Assembly (NCBI GenBank): GCA_948144175.1
Contig: CANXME010000790.1
Coordinates: forward strand, 1 to 64,000
Length of the DNA stretch: 64,000 nucleotides
Direction: 5' to 3'
Source: Closterium sp. NIES-65
Lineage: Eukaryota > Streptophyta > Zygnematophyceae > Desmidiales > Closteriaceae
Positions 18,689 to 29,473 of this stretch are shown piece by piece. A program made the position numbers and the translations under genes. Positions within the stretch are counted from its first letter, which is position 1, and the number at the start of each line of letters is the position of its first letter. Below the pieces are notes generated by a model. It searched no databases and had not been told where the DNA came from. It saw nothing but the letters and a program-made list of their open reading frames with translations.

Positions 18689-21600
18689 ATGGCGGGCAAC
18701 ACCTCGGCGGTAGCTGGTGAATCTTCAGCCCAAGATCGTAGCGGCAGCCATGATTCTGGTGTTTCTGCGCCAAGGGGAGCGCGAACAAACCAGGGCTCGC
18801 TGATCAAGGAGGTGCTGAAAAACTTCACCGTCGAGAAGTTCAATGGTGAGGGCTATGATGATTGGGCCTGGAAAATGCAACTTTATTTCCGTCAAATCGG
18901 ATTGCTGAAACTAATGATTGGGGAGGAGCCTAGACCGAGTGACCCCGCCCTTCAGGAAGATTGGGACGAGCGCGCCTCGGCTGGCTACTACTTGATGTCG
19001 CAGAGTTTGGAGCTGAACCAGCGTCACCACGTCATGCACCTGCTGCCGGAGGTTGAGTGCGGTCCGAAGGCGTGGACGGTGTTGAAGGAGCTGCACGCCC
19101 CGACCTCCGTTGTTGCAACATTGATGCTGGAGAGGGAGCTGTCCGCGTTGCGCCTGAGCGAGGGAGAGCCGGTGCAACCTGTCCTGGACAAATTGCGCGA
19201 CCTCTACGCGAAGTTGGCGACCGCAGGAATCACCTACCCGGAGCAAACAAAGTGCTTGAAGATGCTCTCGCTGCTGCCGGAATCGTGGCTTCAATTTACG
19301 AGCGGATTGAGCCTGCCGCAGAACCAGAGCTTGTGGACGCTCGAGTGGGTGCGGACGAAGATTCTGGAGGAGGACTTCCGTCGCCGCCAACTGAGGGGTG
19401 GAGACGACGGCAGCAGCGGCTACGGGATGCAAGGGAGCCGACGTGGCAAAGGACGTGGCTTCGGTGGTGCTGGACGCGGTGCAAAGAAAGACGACGACTC
19501 CAACGACCAACAAGGAGGTACCGGTTGGGGTCGCGGTGCGAAATCTGGACGTGGGGGCAAGTCGGGTGCTGGTGGCAAAATGAAAGGGAGTTGCTGGTAT
19601 TGTGAGAAGGAAGGGCACCCCTGGTTTTTGTGCTATAAGAAACCCGATGGATGGACCCCCCAGAATCGTCACCAGGATGGCGGCGCGCGGAGGAACCAGA
19701 AAAACGGCGCCAACATGGTCGCTGATTCGTCCGACAACAACCCGAAGGGCAACGGCGGTGCGGAGAAGAAGAAGGAGCGCACCGCGGGCCAATTCTTCCA
19801 TATGGGAGACAAGGGGGAGCAAGGAGACGCATCTGCTAAGGCTGGAGCAGAGCTGCACCCCCTGGACTATTGGGTGTTGGACACAGGCGCTGCTTGGACA
19901 ATGACGCCGCGCAAGGACCTGCTGGACGACGTACGCGCTGCACCGATTAATGAGGTGTGCTCTGCCTCTGGACACATGTTGAAGGTGGCTGGTGCGGGAC
20001 GAGCTGCATTTAAGGGAGCGGATGGCAAGCCGGTGGTGCTGCACGACGTTCTCCTCGTCCCCGACCTGAAGGCCAACCTCATCTCCCTCCGTAAGCTTGG
20101 CAAGGCTGGGGTGAACACCAACACGGATGGGGCTCGCACTTATAAGAGGAAGCTGGGCAATCGGGTGCTTTGGGATCTGCACGAGAGCAAGGACGTGTAC
20201 AGATCTATGTGGCAGCTGCCGGCGCTGGCGTGGCACGGTGGGGGGCAGGCTGGAGAGGGGTCTGCATCCCAGGGGGAGTGCAACGCCGTTGGAGGGGTTG
20301 GTGTGAAAGTGTCGGCCAGATCTGGGGAGACAGATTGGGCAACTGCACACCGACGTTTGGGGCATGTGGCAATGCCTTTGCTGAAGCAGCTGGAGAAGGA
20401 TGGAGCCGTTAAGGGCTTAAGGCTGAACGGACAACCACCCGATGATAACTGTGAAATTTGCCTCCTTTCAAAGTTCACCCGTTTCCCCTTCCATAGTGTG
20501 GCTGGCAGGAGCAAAAAGCCGTTGGAGCTGGTCCACATGGACTTGGTGGGGCCGCTGCCGGTGCAAGGGCACAAGGGGGAGCGGTACTTCCTAACCATAG
20601 TGGATGACTGGAGCAGGCTAATGTGGGCGTATCCGCTGAAGCAGAAAGATCACGCCGCCTCCACGATTCGGGACGATTGGCTGCCGTTCGTGGAGAAGCA
20701 AGCGGAGTGTGTGGTGAAGCGGATTAGGACAGATCGGGGTGGTGAGTTCCTTGGAGCTGAGATGACGACCTGGCTCAAGAAGCAGGGCATCCAGAGGGAG
20801 CTGACCACGGCTTACACCCCACAGTCTAACGGTGTAGCAGAACGGGCGAACCGGACAATTCTGGAGACAGCTAGGGCGCTGCTAATAGAATCTGGGCTGG
20901 GCAACTCCATGTGGCCCCATGCTGTTCGGCACGCTACCGTCGCTAGGAACAGGGTACTCACAAAGGTTGGGGATGACTCGTGGGTGCCGTTGGAGAGGTG
21001 GCTTGGGAGGAAGCCGCCGGTGGACATGCTGAGGGTGTTCGGTTGCATGGCAGTCGCCCACGTTCCCAAGACCTACCGCAGTAAGTTGGGGGCGAGTGCA
21101 ATCTGGTGTGTGCATTTGGGGTTGGCTGCTGAGAGCAAGGGATGGCTGCTGTGGGAGCCTTCCAAGGGTGTGTTGTTTGACAGCAGGGATGTGAAGTTTG
21201 TTGAGGGCATGATGTATGGGAGCTGGGAGAAACAGCCGGAGGCCAGGGTGTCCCAGCAGATGGAGCAGATTACCATGCAGCTGGACCTGACTCCTAGTGT
21301 GTGGGAGGAGGGAGAGGAGGCAGCTGCAGAGGGTGGTGATAAAGAGAAGGTGCAGGAGGCACCTGCTGGTGGAGGTGATGGTGTGGAGATTAGCGGTAGC
21401 ACTAGTGGAGCTGCTGGATCCGAGGGAGGAGAGCAGCAGCAGGGGAAAACTAAGAAGCCGAAGGGTGTTATTATGAAGGGATGGGAGACACCCGTCTCCA
21501 GGCCAGGACGTACCCGTATGGCTACTAAGAAGCTGACTGCAGGAGCTGATGTAGCGGAGCAGCAGCTTGGGACCGAGGAGGCATTGCTGATTCTACCACA

Positions 21601-23269
21601 TGGCTATGACCCGGATGAGGAGGATGAGCCTGCGTACTGTTTTCTTGCCCCTGCACCAGAGGAACCAGCTAGCATGGAGGAGGCATTAGCTGGACCAGAT
21701 AGGGACAAATGGCTAGCTTCCAGGGATGCTGAGTACCAGAGCCTGCTGGAGAATGGGACTTGGGAACTAGTGGTGCTGCCTGAGGGAAAGAAAGCGGTAC
21801 AATGCAAGTGGGTGCTAAGGATCAAGACTGACGACAAGGGGCAGGTCACCATCTACAAGAGTAGGTTGGTGGCTAAGGGGTTTATGCAGAAGGAGAAGCG
21901 GGACTTCAATGAGATCTTTGCTCCCACTGCCAAACCCCCTACCCTTCGTGTCTTGTTGGTAGATGCAGCCGTTAGTGGGAAGTTCATTATCCAGATGGAC
22001 ATATCAACGGCATTTCTCAACGGGATTTTAGAGGAGGAGGTGTTCATGACGCAGCCACCTGGGTATGAGGATGGTACGGGCAGGGTGTGCAAGCTGAAAA
22101 AGTCCATCTACGGCTTGAAGCAGGCGCCACGCTGCTGGTACCAGAAGTTGGCAGCTGTTTTAGAGGAGATGGGATTCAGGACCAGCAGCTGTGATGAGAG
22201 CCTCTTTCTCAAGGGGGAGGGGGAGAAGCTGGTGCTGTTTCTGGTCTATGTGGACGACATTCTTCTCTTTAGCAGCAGCATGAAGGAGATCCAGAAGGTG
22301 CAGCAGCAGCTGATGGAGAACTTCCAGTGCAAGAACCTTGGGGAGGTAAAGTACTACCTCGGGATGCACGTGGAGAGGGATCTGGATCACAGGTGGTTGA
22401 AGCTGCACCAGGAGAAGTTCATCAAGGAGCTTGGGGAGAAGTACGGAATTGAGAATGAGCGCAAGGTTGCAACTCCCCTGCCAGCAGAATTCAGGCTTGT
22501 GAAAGCTGCAGAGGATGAAGGGGTTGAAGCCGAGGAGCAGCACCAATTTCAGTCCTTGGTGGGCAGCCTCTTGTATGCAGCAGTTCACACGAGACCCGAC
22601 ATCTCTTTCTCGGTTGGGCAGCTGGCTAGGGTAGTGCAGAATCCATCAGAGGAGCAGGTGGATGCAGCTGAGCGTGTGGTGAAGTATCTGAACTCTCACC
22701 CAAGCATTGGAGTTCAATACTCCGCATCTGCACAGGTGAAGCAGAAAGGGGTTGAGGTGCTGAAAGAGAAGGGGGAGAGGCTTGGAGAAGGCAAGCTTTT
22801 TCTCACTTGCTTTACTGACGCTACGTGGGCCTCTGAGAAGGAGGATTCCTCATCTGTGGGAGGATACATCTGCGTAGTTGGGGGAGGACCGGTTAGTTGG
22901 AGGTCAAAGAAGCAGACGGAGACAGCACTCTCTTCCGTGGAATCAGAGTACATGGCGATGTTCCATGGGGTGAAGGAGGTGATTTGGCTGAGGAGGCTGT
23001 TGGAGGAGATTGGCCAGGAGCAAAAGGTTGCTACGCCGCTCTTTTGTGATAGCAAGGGAGCTCTTGGGATGGCCAGGAACGCTGTGCTTCATGGGCTGAA
23101 TAAGCACATGCGTATCAAGTGGCACTGGCTGCGTAAGGAGGTGAAGAGGTGGACGGTGAATCCAATCTACATCAAGACTCACCAGCAGCCAGCAGACTTC
23201 CTCACCAAGAGGCTTGCGGATGAGTCTCATTGGCGTTGTGTGCGCATGAGTGGAATGAGCATGAACTAG
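18689..23269 (+). CDS. Gag-pol polyprotein of Ty1/copia element Copia-B2
   Basis: A 1526-residue single ORF starting at the first ATG after the PBS. It makes capsid and the replication enzymes in cytoplasmic virus-like particles. Gag domain about 40-240 (FNGEGYDDWAWKMQ); basic Gly/Arg-rich stretch; CCHC knuckle CWYCEKEGHPWFLC at 302-315; aspartic protease DTGA at 398-401; pre-integrase AHRRLGH and CEICLLSK; integrase D618, D682, E718 (DX63DX35E); acidic Gln/Glu-rich linker about 860-960; RT with [11 protein letters not shown] and YVDD 1187-1190; RNase H with FTDATWAS (D1377), SSVESEYMA and LFCDSKGAL; end PADFLTKRL. Length and order fit intact Ty1/copia. There is no gag/pol frameshift or stop, so the enzyme:capsid ratio must be set some other way. 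Confidence 0.96.
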   Translation: MAGNTSAVAGESSAQDRSGSHDSGVSAPRGARTNQGSLIKEVLKNFTVEKFNGEGYDDWAWKMQLYFRQIGLLKLMIGEEPRPSDPALQEDWDERASAGYYLMSQSLELNQRHHVMHLLPEVECGPKAWTVLKELHAPTSVVATLMLERELSALRLSEGEPVQPVLDKLRDLYAKLATAGITYPEQTKCLKMLSLLPESWLQFTSGLSLPQNQSLWTLEWVRTKILEEDFRRRQLRGGDDGSSGYGMQGSRRGKGRGFGGAGRGAKKDDDSNDQQGGTGWGRGAKSGRGGKSGAGGKMKGSCWYCEKEGHPWFLCYKKPDGWTPQNRHQDGGARRNQKNGANMVADSSDNNPKGNGGAEKKKERTAGQFFHMGDKGEQGDASAKAGAELHPLDYWVLDTGAAWTMTPRKDLLDDVRAAPINEVCSASGHMLKVAGAGRAAFKGADGKPVVLHDVLLVPDLKANLISLRKLGKAGVNTNTDGARTYKRKLGNRVLWDLHESKDVYRSMWQLPALAWHGGGQAGEGSASQGECNAVGGVGVKVSARSGETDWATAHRRLGHVAMPLLKQLEKDGAVKGLRLNGQPPDDNCEICLLSKFTRFPFHSVAGRSKKPLELVHMDLVGPLPVQGHKGERYFLTIVDDWSRLMWAYPLKQKDHAASTIRDDWLPFVEKQAECVVKRIRTDRGGEFLGAEMTTWLKKQGIQRELTTAYTPQSNGVAERANRTILETARALLIESGLGNSMWPHAVRHATVARNRVLTKVGDDSWVPLERWLGRKPPVDMLRVFGCMAVAHVPKTYRSKLGASAIWCVHLGLAAESKGWLLWEPSKGVLFDSRDVKFVEGMMYGSWEKQPEARVSQQMEQITMQLDLTPSVWEEGEEAAAEGGDKEKVQEAPAGGGDGVEISGSTSGAAGSEGGEQQQGKTKKPKGVIMKGWETPVSRPGRTRMATKKLTAGADVAEQQLGTEEALLILPHGYDPDEEDEPAYCFLAPAPEEPASMEEALAGPDRDKWLASRDAEYQSLLENGTWELVVLPEGKKAVQCKWVLRIKTDDKGQVTIYKSRLVAKGFMQKEKRDFNEIFAPTAKPPTLRVLLVDAAVSGKFIIQMDISTAFLNGILEEEVFMTQPPGYEDGTGRVCKLKKSIYGLKQAPRCWYQKLAAVLEEMGFRTSSCDESLFLKGEGEKLVLFLVYVDDILLFSSSMKEIQKVQQQLMENFQCKNLGEVKYYLGMHVERDLDHRWLKLHQEKFIKELGEKYGIENERKVATPLPAEFRLVKAAEDEGVEAEEQHQFQSLVGSLLYAAVHTRPDISFSVGQLARVVQNPSEEQVDAAERVVKYLNSHPSIGVQYSASAQVKQKGVEVLKEKGERLGEGKLFLTCFTDATWASEKEDSSSVGGYICVVGGGPVSWRSKKQTETALSSVESEYMAMFHGVKEVIWLRRLLEEIGQEQKVATPLFCDSKGALGMARNAVLHGLNKHMRIKWHWLRKEVKRWTVNPIYIKTHQQPADFLTKRLADESHWRCVRMSGMSMN

Positions 23270-23298
23270 TATGGAATGATGGGGATGCAGCCGGCAGG

Positions 23299-23311
23299 CT
23301 GAGGGGGAGTG
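23299..23311 (+). other. Polypurine tract of B2
   Basis: CTGAGGGGGAGTG directly precedes the 3' LTR. Confidence 0.85.
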
Positions 23312-24399
23312 TGTTGGGTGCAAATTCACATTGCACGACATCCTGCCGTCTGTTTGTACGAGTATGCGTGTGCGAATGCATTTGCGTGTGAATGGTATGT
23401 TTGTGTGTTTGTTTGCTTTCGCAATTTTCGCTTGAAGCATTTGCAGGTACTCGCAAAATGTGCGCTTCGGCATAACATTGTACGCGCTATGAACAGTACA
23501 AGCAGAAAGGACGAGCTCGCAAAGGAACCCAAGATGGAAGCTTTGCGGTTCAACTTACTTGATTGCGCAGATTCAGTTCTATCCAACTCGAAATTGTACT
23601 GTTTTGTTTGGTTGACTATAGTGTAGCAGGGCAGGCACTATAGGGGTACAATTTAGGTGAAGGTTGGATGTTGTTTGTCTGTATCTGCATGCTACAGGGC
23701 CAGGGGAAACCAGCGGAACCAGCATTTGGCTGGTTGGGCAAAGACAAAACAGGTTCTGTTTTTAGGACCTGAACCTGGTTGTTGTTTTCCCAGGTTGGAA
23801 AAACAGAACCAGAGGTTGTTCACCAACCTATCACCTGCTATTTTGTTCAGCCAGGTTGGTTCTGTTGCTTGGAATTATTTGGGATCATCCCTGGTTGTTC
23901 CCAGGTTGATTCCCAAGGTCCTTGCTAGCTAGAGCTATTTATTCCTTCTCTGTTTGTACCTGAATATAGTGAAATTGATTCAAGCGAATTCCTTCCTTGC
24001 TGGAATTTCTACGCGGTGCGACGGCGAAATGCTACCCGAGTCAACGCTAGTACGCTAGCACTCCAACGCTAGGCTAACGCTGTCCGAGCCATAACTTCGT
24101 AATGGCAGAACTTTTCGCGAGGCAACTTGGCTTATTTTAAAGCTCTTAGAGTGAGCTTCGATATAGGAAATTCTCAGCTTAATCCGATCGACGGTCTGCA
24201 CGATACGCTGCGCGACGTTCAAGGTACTCTTGCTGTTTTGACTAAGTCCCTCTTGATCCCTCTCTCTACAAACTCGGACCCGAGGATAGGGGCTGGTCTT
24301 GTACCAGGCACCCAAGGACCCTTGGAGGTGACCCCGAGGAGAGGTTTTAAGTGTGATAAAGTCTTAATAGCTTGAGTTTATTAGGCCCTTACACCAACA
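23312..24399 (+). repeat. Copia-B2 3' LTR (1088 bp)
   Basis: Same sequence as the 5' LTR by eye, followed by ATATC. Hairpin at 23752-23810. Confidence 0.97.
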
Positions 24400-24404
24400 A
24401 TATC

Positions 24405-24878
24405 TGAAGTGACTCCTCTGCTCAAGAGCTTTCCGACGAACCAAGTATCGCTTCAATTGGAGCACGAACAAGAAACTTACGAACGTTGGAAGTTCGTATG
24501 CTTTTAATATCTGGTTGTGGTGACTATGGGAAGTTGTGGGGTTGACTCAATATGGGGTACAGACTTTTGGGGGCTGGGAAGTTCGTCCCCATCACTGTAG
24601 ATGCTGCCAAATGGTTGGGAGAAACCAAACCAGGTTGGCAAGTGTGGCCAAGTTGGGTTGAGGTGGATTGTGGAGGTTGGGATAGTGACAAAGGTCAAAG
24701 TTGGGTTGCATATGGGGAAGGGAATTATGTGTCATGGGGTTTCCTTGGTTGGGGACTCTCTTGGGATCTTCCCTCTCGTCCTCCTTATCCCTTCCACCTG
24801 GTTTAGTGCTATTCTAACTTTCTTGTGTGAACTTGTGAGACAACTTGTGATTGAGTTAAGTTCTATGGCAGTTTAGTT
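24405..24878. other. Filler DNA inside B3a, right part
   Basis: Unrecognised sequence rich in GTTGGG and GGTT. It contains an 84-codon ORF (24552-24806 plus) with many Trp and Gly codons, kept open in the second copy at 33194-33448 with one residue change. No known domain; two near-identical copies of one duplication do not show selection. It joins the integrase remnant at AAGGACCACGCC. Confidence 0.5.
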
Positions 24879-26690
24879 AAGGACCACGCCGCCTCTACGA
24901 TACGCGAAGATTGGCTGCCATTCGTGGAGAAGCAAGTGGATTTTGTGGTGAAGCGGATTATGACAGATCGGGGTCGTGAGTTCTTTGGAGCAAAGATGAC
25001 GGCCTCGCTGAAGAAGCAGGGCATCCAGAGGGAGCTGACCACGGCTTACACCCCACAGTCCAGCGGTGTAGCAGAACGCGCGAACCGAACAATTCTGGAG
25101 ACAGCTAGGGCGCTGCTCATAGAATCTGGGCTGGGCAACTTGATGTGGCCCCATGCTGTTTGGCATGTTGCCTTCGCTAGGAACAGGGTACTCACAAAGT
25201 TTGGGGATGACTCGTGGGTGCCGTCGGAGAGGTGGCTTGGGAGGAAGCCGCCAGTGGACATGCTAAGGGTGTTTGGTTGCATGGCAGTCGCCCAATTCCC
25301 CAAGACCTACCGCAGTATGTTTGGGGCAAGTGCAATCTGGTGTGTGCATTTGGGGCTAGCTGCTGAGAGCAAGGGATGGCTGCTGTGGGAACCATCCAAG
25401 GGTGTATTGTTTGACAGCAGGGATGTGAAGTTTGTTGAGGGCACGATGTATGGGAGCTGGGAGAAACAGCCAGAGGCCAGGGTGTCCCAGCAGATGGAGC
25501 AGATCACCATGCAGCTGAACCTGACTCCTGGTATGTGGGAGGAGGGAGAGGAGGCAGCTGCAGAGGGTGGTGATGGAAAGAAGGTATAGGAGGCACCTGT
25601 TGGTGGAGAAAATGACTTCAGACAAGCACTAGAAGAGCTGCTGGATCCGAGGGAAGAGAGTAGCAACAGGGGAAAACTAAGAAGCCAAAGGGTGTCGTTA
25701 TTAAGGGATGGGAGACACCGGTCTCCACGCCAGGACGTACTCGTATGGCTACCAAGAAGCTGACTGCAGGAGCTGATGTAGCAAAGCAGCAGCTTCGGAC
25801 AGAGGAGGCATTGCTGATTCTACCACATCGCTATGACCCACATGAGAAGGATGAACCTGCCTACTGTTTTCTTGCCCTTGCACCAGAGGAACCAGCTAGC
25901 ATGGAGGAGGCATTAGCTGGACCAGATAGGGAGAAGTGGCTGGTTTCTGGAGATGCTAAGTACCAGAGCCTGCTAGAGAATGGAACATGGGAGCTGATGG
26001 TGTTGCCTGATGGGAAGAAAGCCGTACAGTGCAAGTGGGTGCTAAGGATCAAGACCAATGACAAAGGACAAGTCACCATCGACAAGAGTAGGCCGGTGAC
26101 TAAGGGGTTTATGCAGAAGGAGAAGCAGGACTTCAATGAGATTTTTGCTCCCACTGCCAAACCCCCTACCCTCCATGTCTTGTTGGCAGATGCAACCGTT
26201 AGTGGGAAATTCATCATCTAGTAGATATATCAACAGCATTCCTCAATGGGATTTTAGAGGAGGATGTGTACATGACGCAGCCGACTGGGTATGAGGATGG
26301 GACAGGCAGGGTGTGCAAGCTGAAAAAGTCCATCTACGGCTTGAAGCAGGCGCCACGCTGCTGGTACCAGAAGTTGGCAGCTGCTTTAGAGGAGTTGGGA
26401 TTCATGATCAGCAGCTGTGATGAGAGCCTGTTACGCCGCTGTTTTGTGATAGAAAGGGGGCTCTTGGGATGGCCAGGAACGCTGTGCTTCTTGGGCTGAA
26501 CAAGCACATGCGTATCAAGTGGCACTGGCTGGGTAAGGAGATGAAGAGGGGGACGGTGAATCCGATCTACATCAACACTCACCAGTAGCCAGCAGACTTC
26601 CTCGCCAAGTGGCTTGCTGATGAGCCTCATTGGCATTGTGTGCGCATGAGTGGAATGAGCATGAACTGGAATGGATTGATGGGGATGCAG
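24879..26690 (+). pseudogene. Copia-B3a integrase, RT and RNase H remnant
   Basis: Begins inside integrase (MEKQVDFVVKRIMTDRG from 24924) and runs to a stop near 25588. RT resumes 25745-26221 and 26266-26430. Lesions: GGEF reads GREF; the NGVAER Asn is Ser; a stop pair and 1 nt deletion near 26218-26224 destroy the QMDIST motif; at about 26430 the reading jumps from CDESL in RT to the LFCDSKG part of RNase H, deleting about 836 bp relative to B2 including YVDD. A stop lies near 26586. The second copy (33521-35190) still has the deleted RT part. Confidence 0.88.
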
Positions 26691-26711
26691 CCGGCAGGCT
26701 GAGGGGGAGTG

Positions 26712-27805
26712 TGTTGGGTGCAAATTCACATTGTACGACATCCTGCCGTCTGTTTGTACGGTTATGCATGTTCGAATGCATTTGCGTATGAATGGAATAT
26801 TTGTGTATTTGTTTGCTTTCGCAATTTTCGCTTGAAGCATTTCCAGGTACCCGCGCATTGTGCGCTTCGGCTCAACATTGTACGCGCAATGAACGGTACA
26901 AGCAGAAAGGACGAGCTTGCAAAGGAACTCAAGATGGAAGCTTTGCGGTTCGGTTGAATTGATTGCGCAGATTTAGTTCTATTCAACTCGAAATTGTACT
27001 GTTTTGTTTGGTTGACTATAGTGTAGCAGTGCAGGCACTATAGGGGTACAATTTTGGTGAGGGTTGGATGTTGTTTGTATGTATCTGCATGCTACAGGGC
27101 CATGGGAAACATGCGGAACCAGCATTTGGCTGGTTGGGCAAAGACAAATCAGGTTCTGTTTTTAGGACCTGAACTTGGTTGTTGATTTCCCATGTTGGAA
27201 AAACAGAACCAGAGGTTGTTCACCAACCTACCACCTGCTGTTTTGTCCAGCCAGGTTGGTTCTGTTGCTTGGAATTATTTGGGATCATCCTTGGCTGTTC
27301 CCAGGTTGGTTCCCAAGGTCCTTGGTAGCTAGAACTATTTATTCCTTCTTTGTTTGTACCTGGAAATAGTCAATTTGATTAAAGCAAATTCCTCCCTTCC
27401 TGGAATTTTGTTTTCTATGCGGTACAATGGCGGGATGCTACCCGAGTCAACGCTAGTACGCTAGCACTACGACTCTAGGCCAACGGTGTCCGAGCCATAA
27501 CTTCGTATTGACATAATGTTTTGGGAGGCAACTTAGTTCATTTTAAAGCTCTTGGAGCGAGCTTCAATATAGGAAATTCTCAGGTTAATCCGGTCGACAG
27601 TCTGCATGATACGCTGCATGACGTTCAAGATACTCTTATTATTTTGGCTAAGTCATTTTTTACTTCTCTCTCTTCAAACTCGGACCCGAGGATAGGGGCT
27701 GGTCTTGTACTAGGCACCCAAGGACCCTTGGAGGTGACCCCGAGGAGAGGTTTTAAGTTTGATTAAGTCTTAGTAGCTTGAGTTTATTAGGCCCTTACAC
27801 CAACA
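26712..27805 (+). repeat. Copia-B3a 3' LTR (1094 bp)
   Basis: TGTTGGGTGC to CACCAACA with many substitutions relative to B2, so it is an older copy. Outer hairpin arms at 27152-27163 and 27199-27210 remain perfect, while the inner stem has lost one pair. Confidence 0.93.
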
Positions 27806-28309
27806 TGCCTCCGCAGTATTACGGGTCCTGCTGGCGAACGCCACCACCTTTTCCTGCACTCCTTCCATCGGACTCAGTACCGCCCCCATACCTACGGTGC
27901 TCCAATCCGTATAAAGCACAAAAGGCGCCTTCGCGTCAGGCAGCTTCAGAACTGCTCCCGCTTTCACCGCCTCCATCAACCTCCTCAGCGTTGCCTTTTG
28001 CGCCTCCTGCCACTGCCACTTCTGATCCTCTCTCAACAGCTGATTCAGTGGTGCCGCATGCTTGCTGAAATCTGGGATGAACTTCTTGTAGTAGTTCAAA
28101 AAACCCAAAAGCGCTCCTAGCTTGCTCCTGTCTTTCGGTTGCCCTACCCTGTCCAGCACCTCAACCTTCGCCTTCTGGATGCTCAGCACTCGCCCTACCA
28201 CCTCAAACCCCAAATAAGCCACACTGTTGTGACCAAAGCGGCACTTGCCCGGGTGGCATGTCAATCCTGTCCTTTGGAAGCCCCACTTTGTCCAGCACCT
28301 CCACCTTTG
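27806..28309 (-). pseudogene. Gypsy-G2 RT thumb and RNase H fragment
   Basis: Minus strand: GLTCHPGKCRFG, AYLGFEVVGR, LGFLNYYKKFIPDFSKHAAP and LNQLLREDQKW, then FVLYTDWSTVGMGAVL (RNase H first Asp) and VAFASRT. This is the Ty3/gypsy RT-RNase H boundary. Its left 110 bp repeat, in diverged form, the right end of Gypsy-G1 (16640-16755), so it comes from another gypsy copy or a duplicated part. At 28310 it is cut and joined to Copia-A2. Confidence 0.88.
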
Positions 28310-29387
28310 CCTTCTCTGTCTCCTTACACTGGTCCGACTGGCGGTCTTACTGAGCGTCGTGAGCCTGCGTCTCGTCCTGCGTCGCCTGTCCGTGCTGCTC
28401 GCACTAGTGGTCGTGGTTCGCGTCAACGTTCTCTTCCTGTCCCCGTCATACACCGGATGACTCTGCGTCCTTCCAATGCTCCGCATCGTATCCCTCTGCC
28501 GTCTCCTCCTGCGTCCTCTCATCCTGCCCTTGCTGACCCGGAGTCTGACTCCCTTCGTGCTGCTAGTCCTACTGTCACGCGTCACCTTGCAACTGTTGTC
28601 ACTGACCCTTCCTTTGAGTCCACTGCTGCTGCGTCTGCTCTTGTTTCTGCTTGCTGTCGTCTAGACTATGCTGCTAGTCTTGTTGCTGAGTCTGCGTCTG
28701 TCTGTCCTCCGTCGGTCGGGGGTGAGTGTGCACTTGGCACGGACGTCCTTAAGGACAGGCAGCAGGAGTTCCAGTGTTTCTTCATCTCATCTCGTGTCCA
28801 TGCTGCTTGCCCCTGAGGGAGACCCGGATGCACCAGACATCCTGACTCCGCGCTCGTTCGCAGAGGCGATTGAGGGTCTCTACTTTTCTCAGTAGCAGGC
28901 AGCCATGGACGCAAAGATGGCTTCCTAGAAGCCCACAGGCATCTACGTCGATGAGGTTCCCCCACCTGGGGTGAACATCGTCAGTGGCATGTGGATTTTC
29001 AGGGTGAAGCGGCCGCCGGGTTCTCCGTCTGTCTTCAAGGCGCGTTACGTGGCTCGAGGCTTCAGTCAGCGACAGGGAGTTGGCTATTTTGAGACCTTCT
29101 CTCCCATCCCGAAGATGACCACTCTTCGGGTACTACTGCACGTCGCTACTCAGCGTGACTATGAGCTTCACTCTCTTGACTTCAACACAGCCTTTCTATA
29201 GGGCAGCCTGCATGAGGAGATCTGGCTGCGCCGTTCACCTAGCTTCACTGGGTCGATTCCTCTTGGTACCCAGTGGAGCCTCCAGCAGCCAGTCTACGGT
29301 CTCCGCCAGGCACCTAGTGAGTGGTACGACACACTGAGGACTACACTTGCGGCACCTGGGTTTGCTTCTTCTACTTCTGACCCGTCG
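28310..29387 (+). pseudogene. Copia-A2 RT, N-terminal part
   Basis: Same reading as A1 6640-7720 with extra stops: TAG in SQWQAAM near 28895, TAG in ASWKP near 28928 and TAG in AFLQGS near 29200, each a G-to-A or C-to-T change from the A1 codon. Retains MWIFRVKRPP and ARGFSQRQG. The Pro/Ser-rich lead is the ORF 28139-28816, whose start is fused to antisense gypsy sequence. Confidence 0.85.
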
Positions 29388-29473
29388 TTGTTTCTACGCA
29401 CCGACACTTCGCTGCCACCGTTCTACCTCTTCATGTACGTCGACGACTTGGTTTTTGCCACTGCTGATACTAA

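Larger units (their letters stand above)
17555..24399 (+). mobile_element. Copia-B2, intact and apparently autonomous Ty1/copia element
   Basis: A 6845 bp element with LTRs of 1088 bp (17555-18642 and 23312-24399) between which I found no difference, PBS 18646-18657, one uninterrupted gag-pol ORF (18689-23269), polypurine tract GAGGGGGAGTG and the TSD ATATC. Every hallmark needed for transposition in cis is present. It sits in the filler of B3a. The matching empty site at 33042-33046 proves it arrived after the block duplication. Whether it is transcribed cannot be seen. Confidence 0.97.
16760..27805 (+). mobile_element. Copia-B3a, rearranged Copia-B element hosting B2
   Basis: Left end is a truncated 5' LTR (16760-17400). 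A 628 bp non-Copia-B filler follows, split by B2 (17401-17554 and 24405-24878), then an integrase-RT-RNase H remnant (24879-26690), a polypurine tract and a full 3' LTR (26712-27805). Gag, protease and pre-integrase are absent, replaced by the filler. No matching TSD flanks it, and the gypsy sequence on the two sides overlaps by about 110 bp instead of abutting, so it is a recombined chimera, not a simple insertion. Confidence 0.85.

Noticed and set aside
24552..24806. 84-codon ORF in the B3 filler as a host gene
   Set aside because: Its conservation is only between the two halves of one recent duplication. No domain, and no evidence of expression.
27770..28585. 271-codon minus ORF as one gypsy gene
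   Set aside because: Only about 27806-28309 is gypsy. Its start lies in antisense Copia-A2 and its end in the B3a LTR, so it is an accidental fusion.
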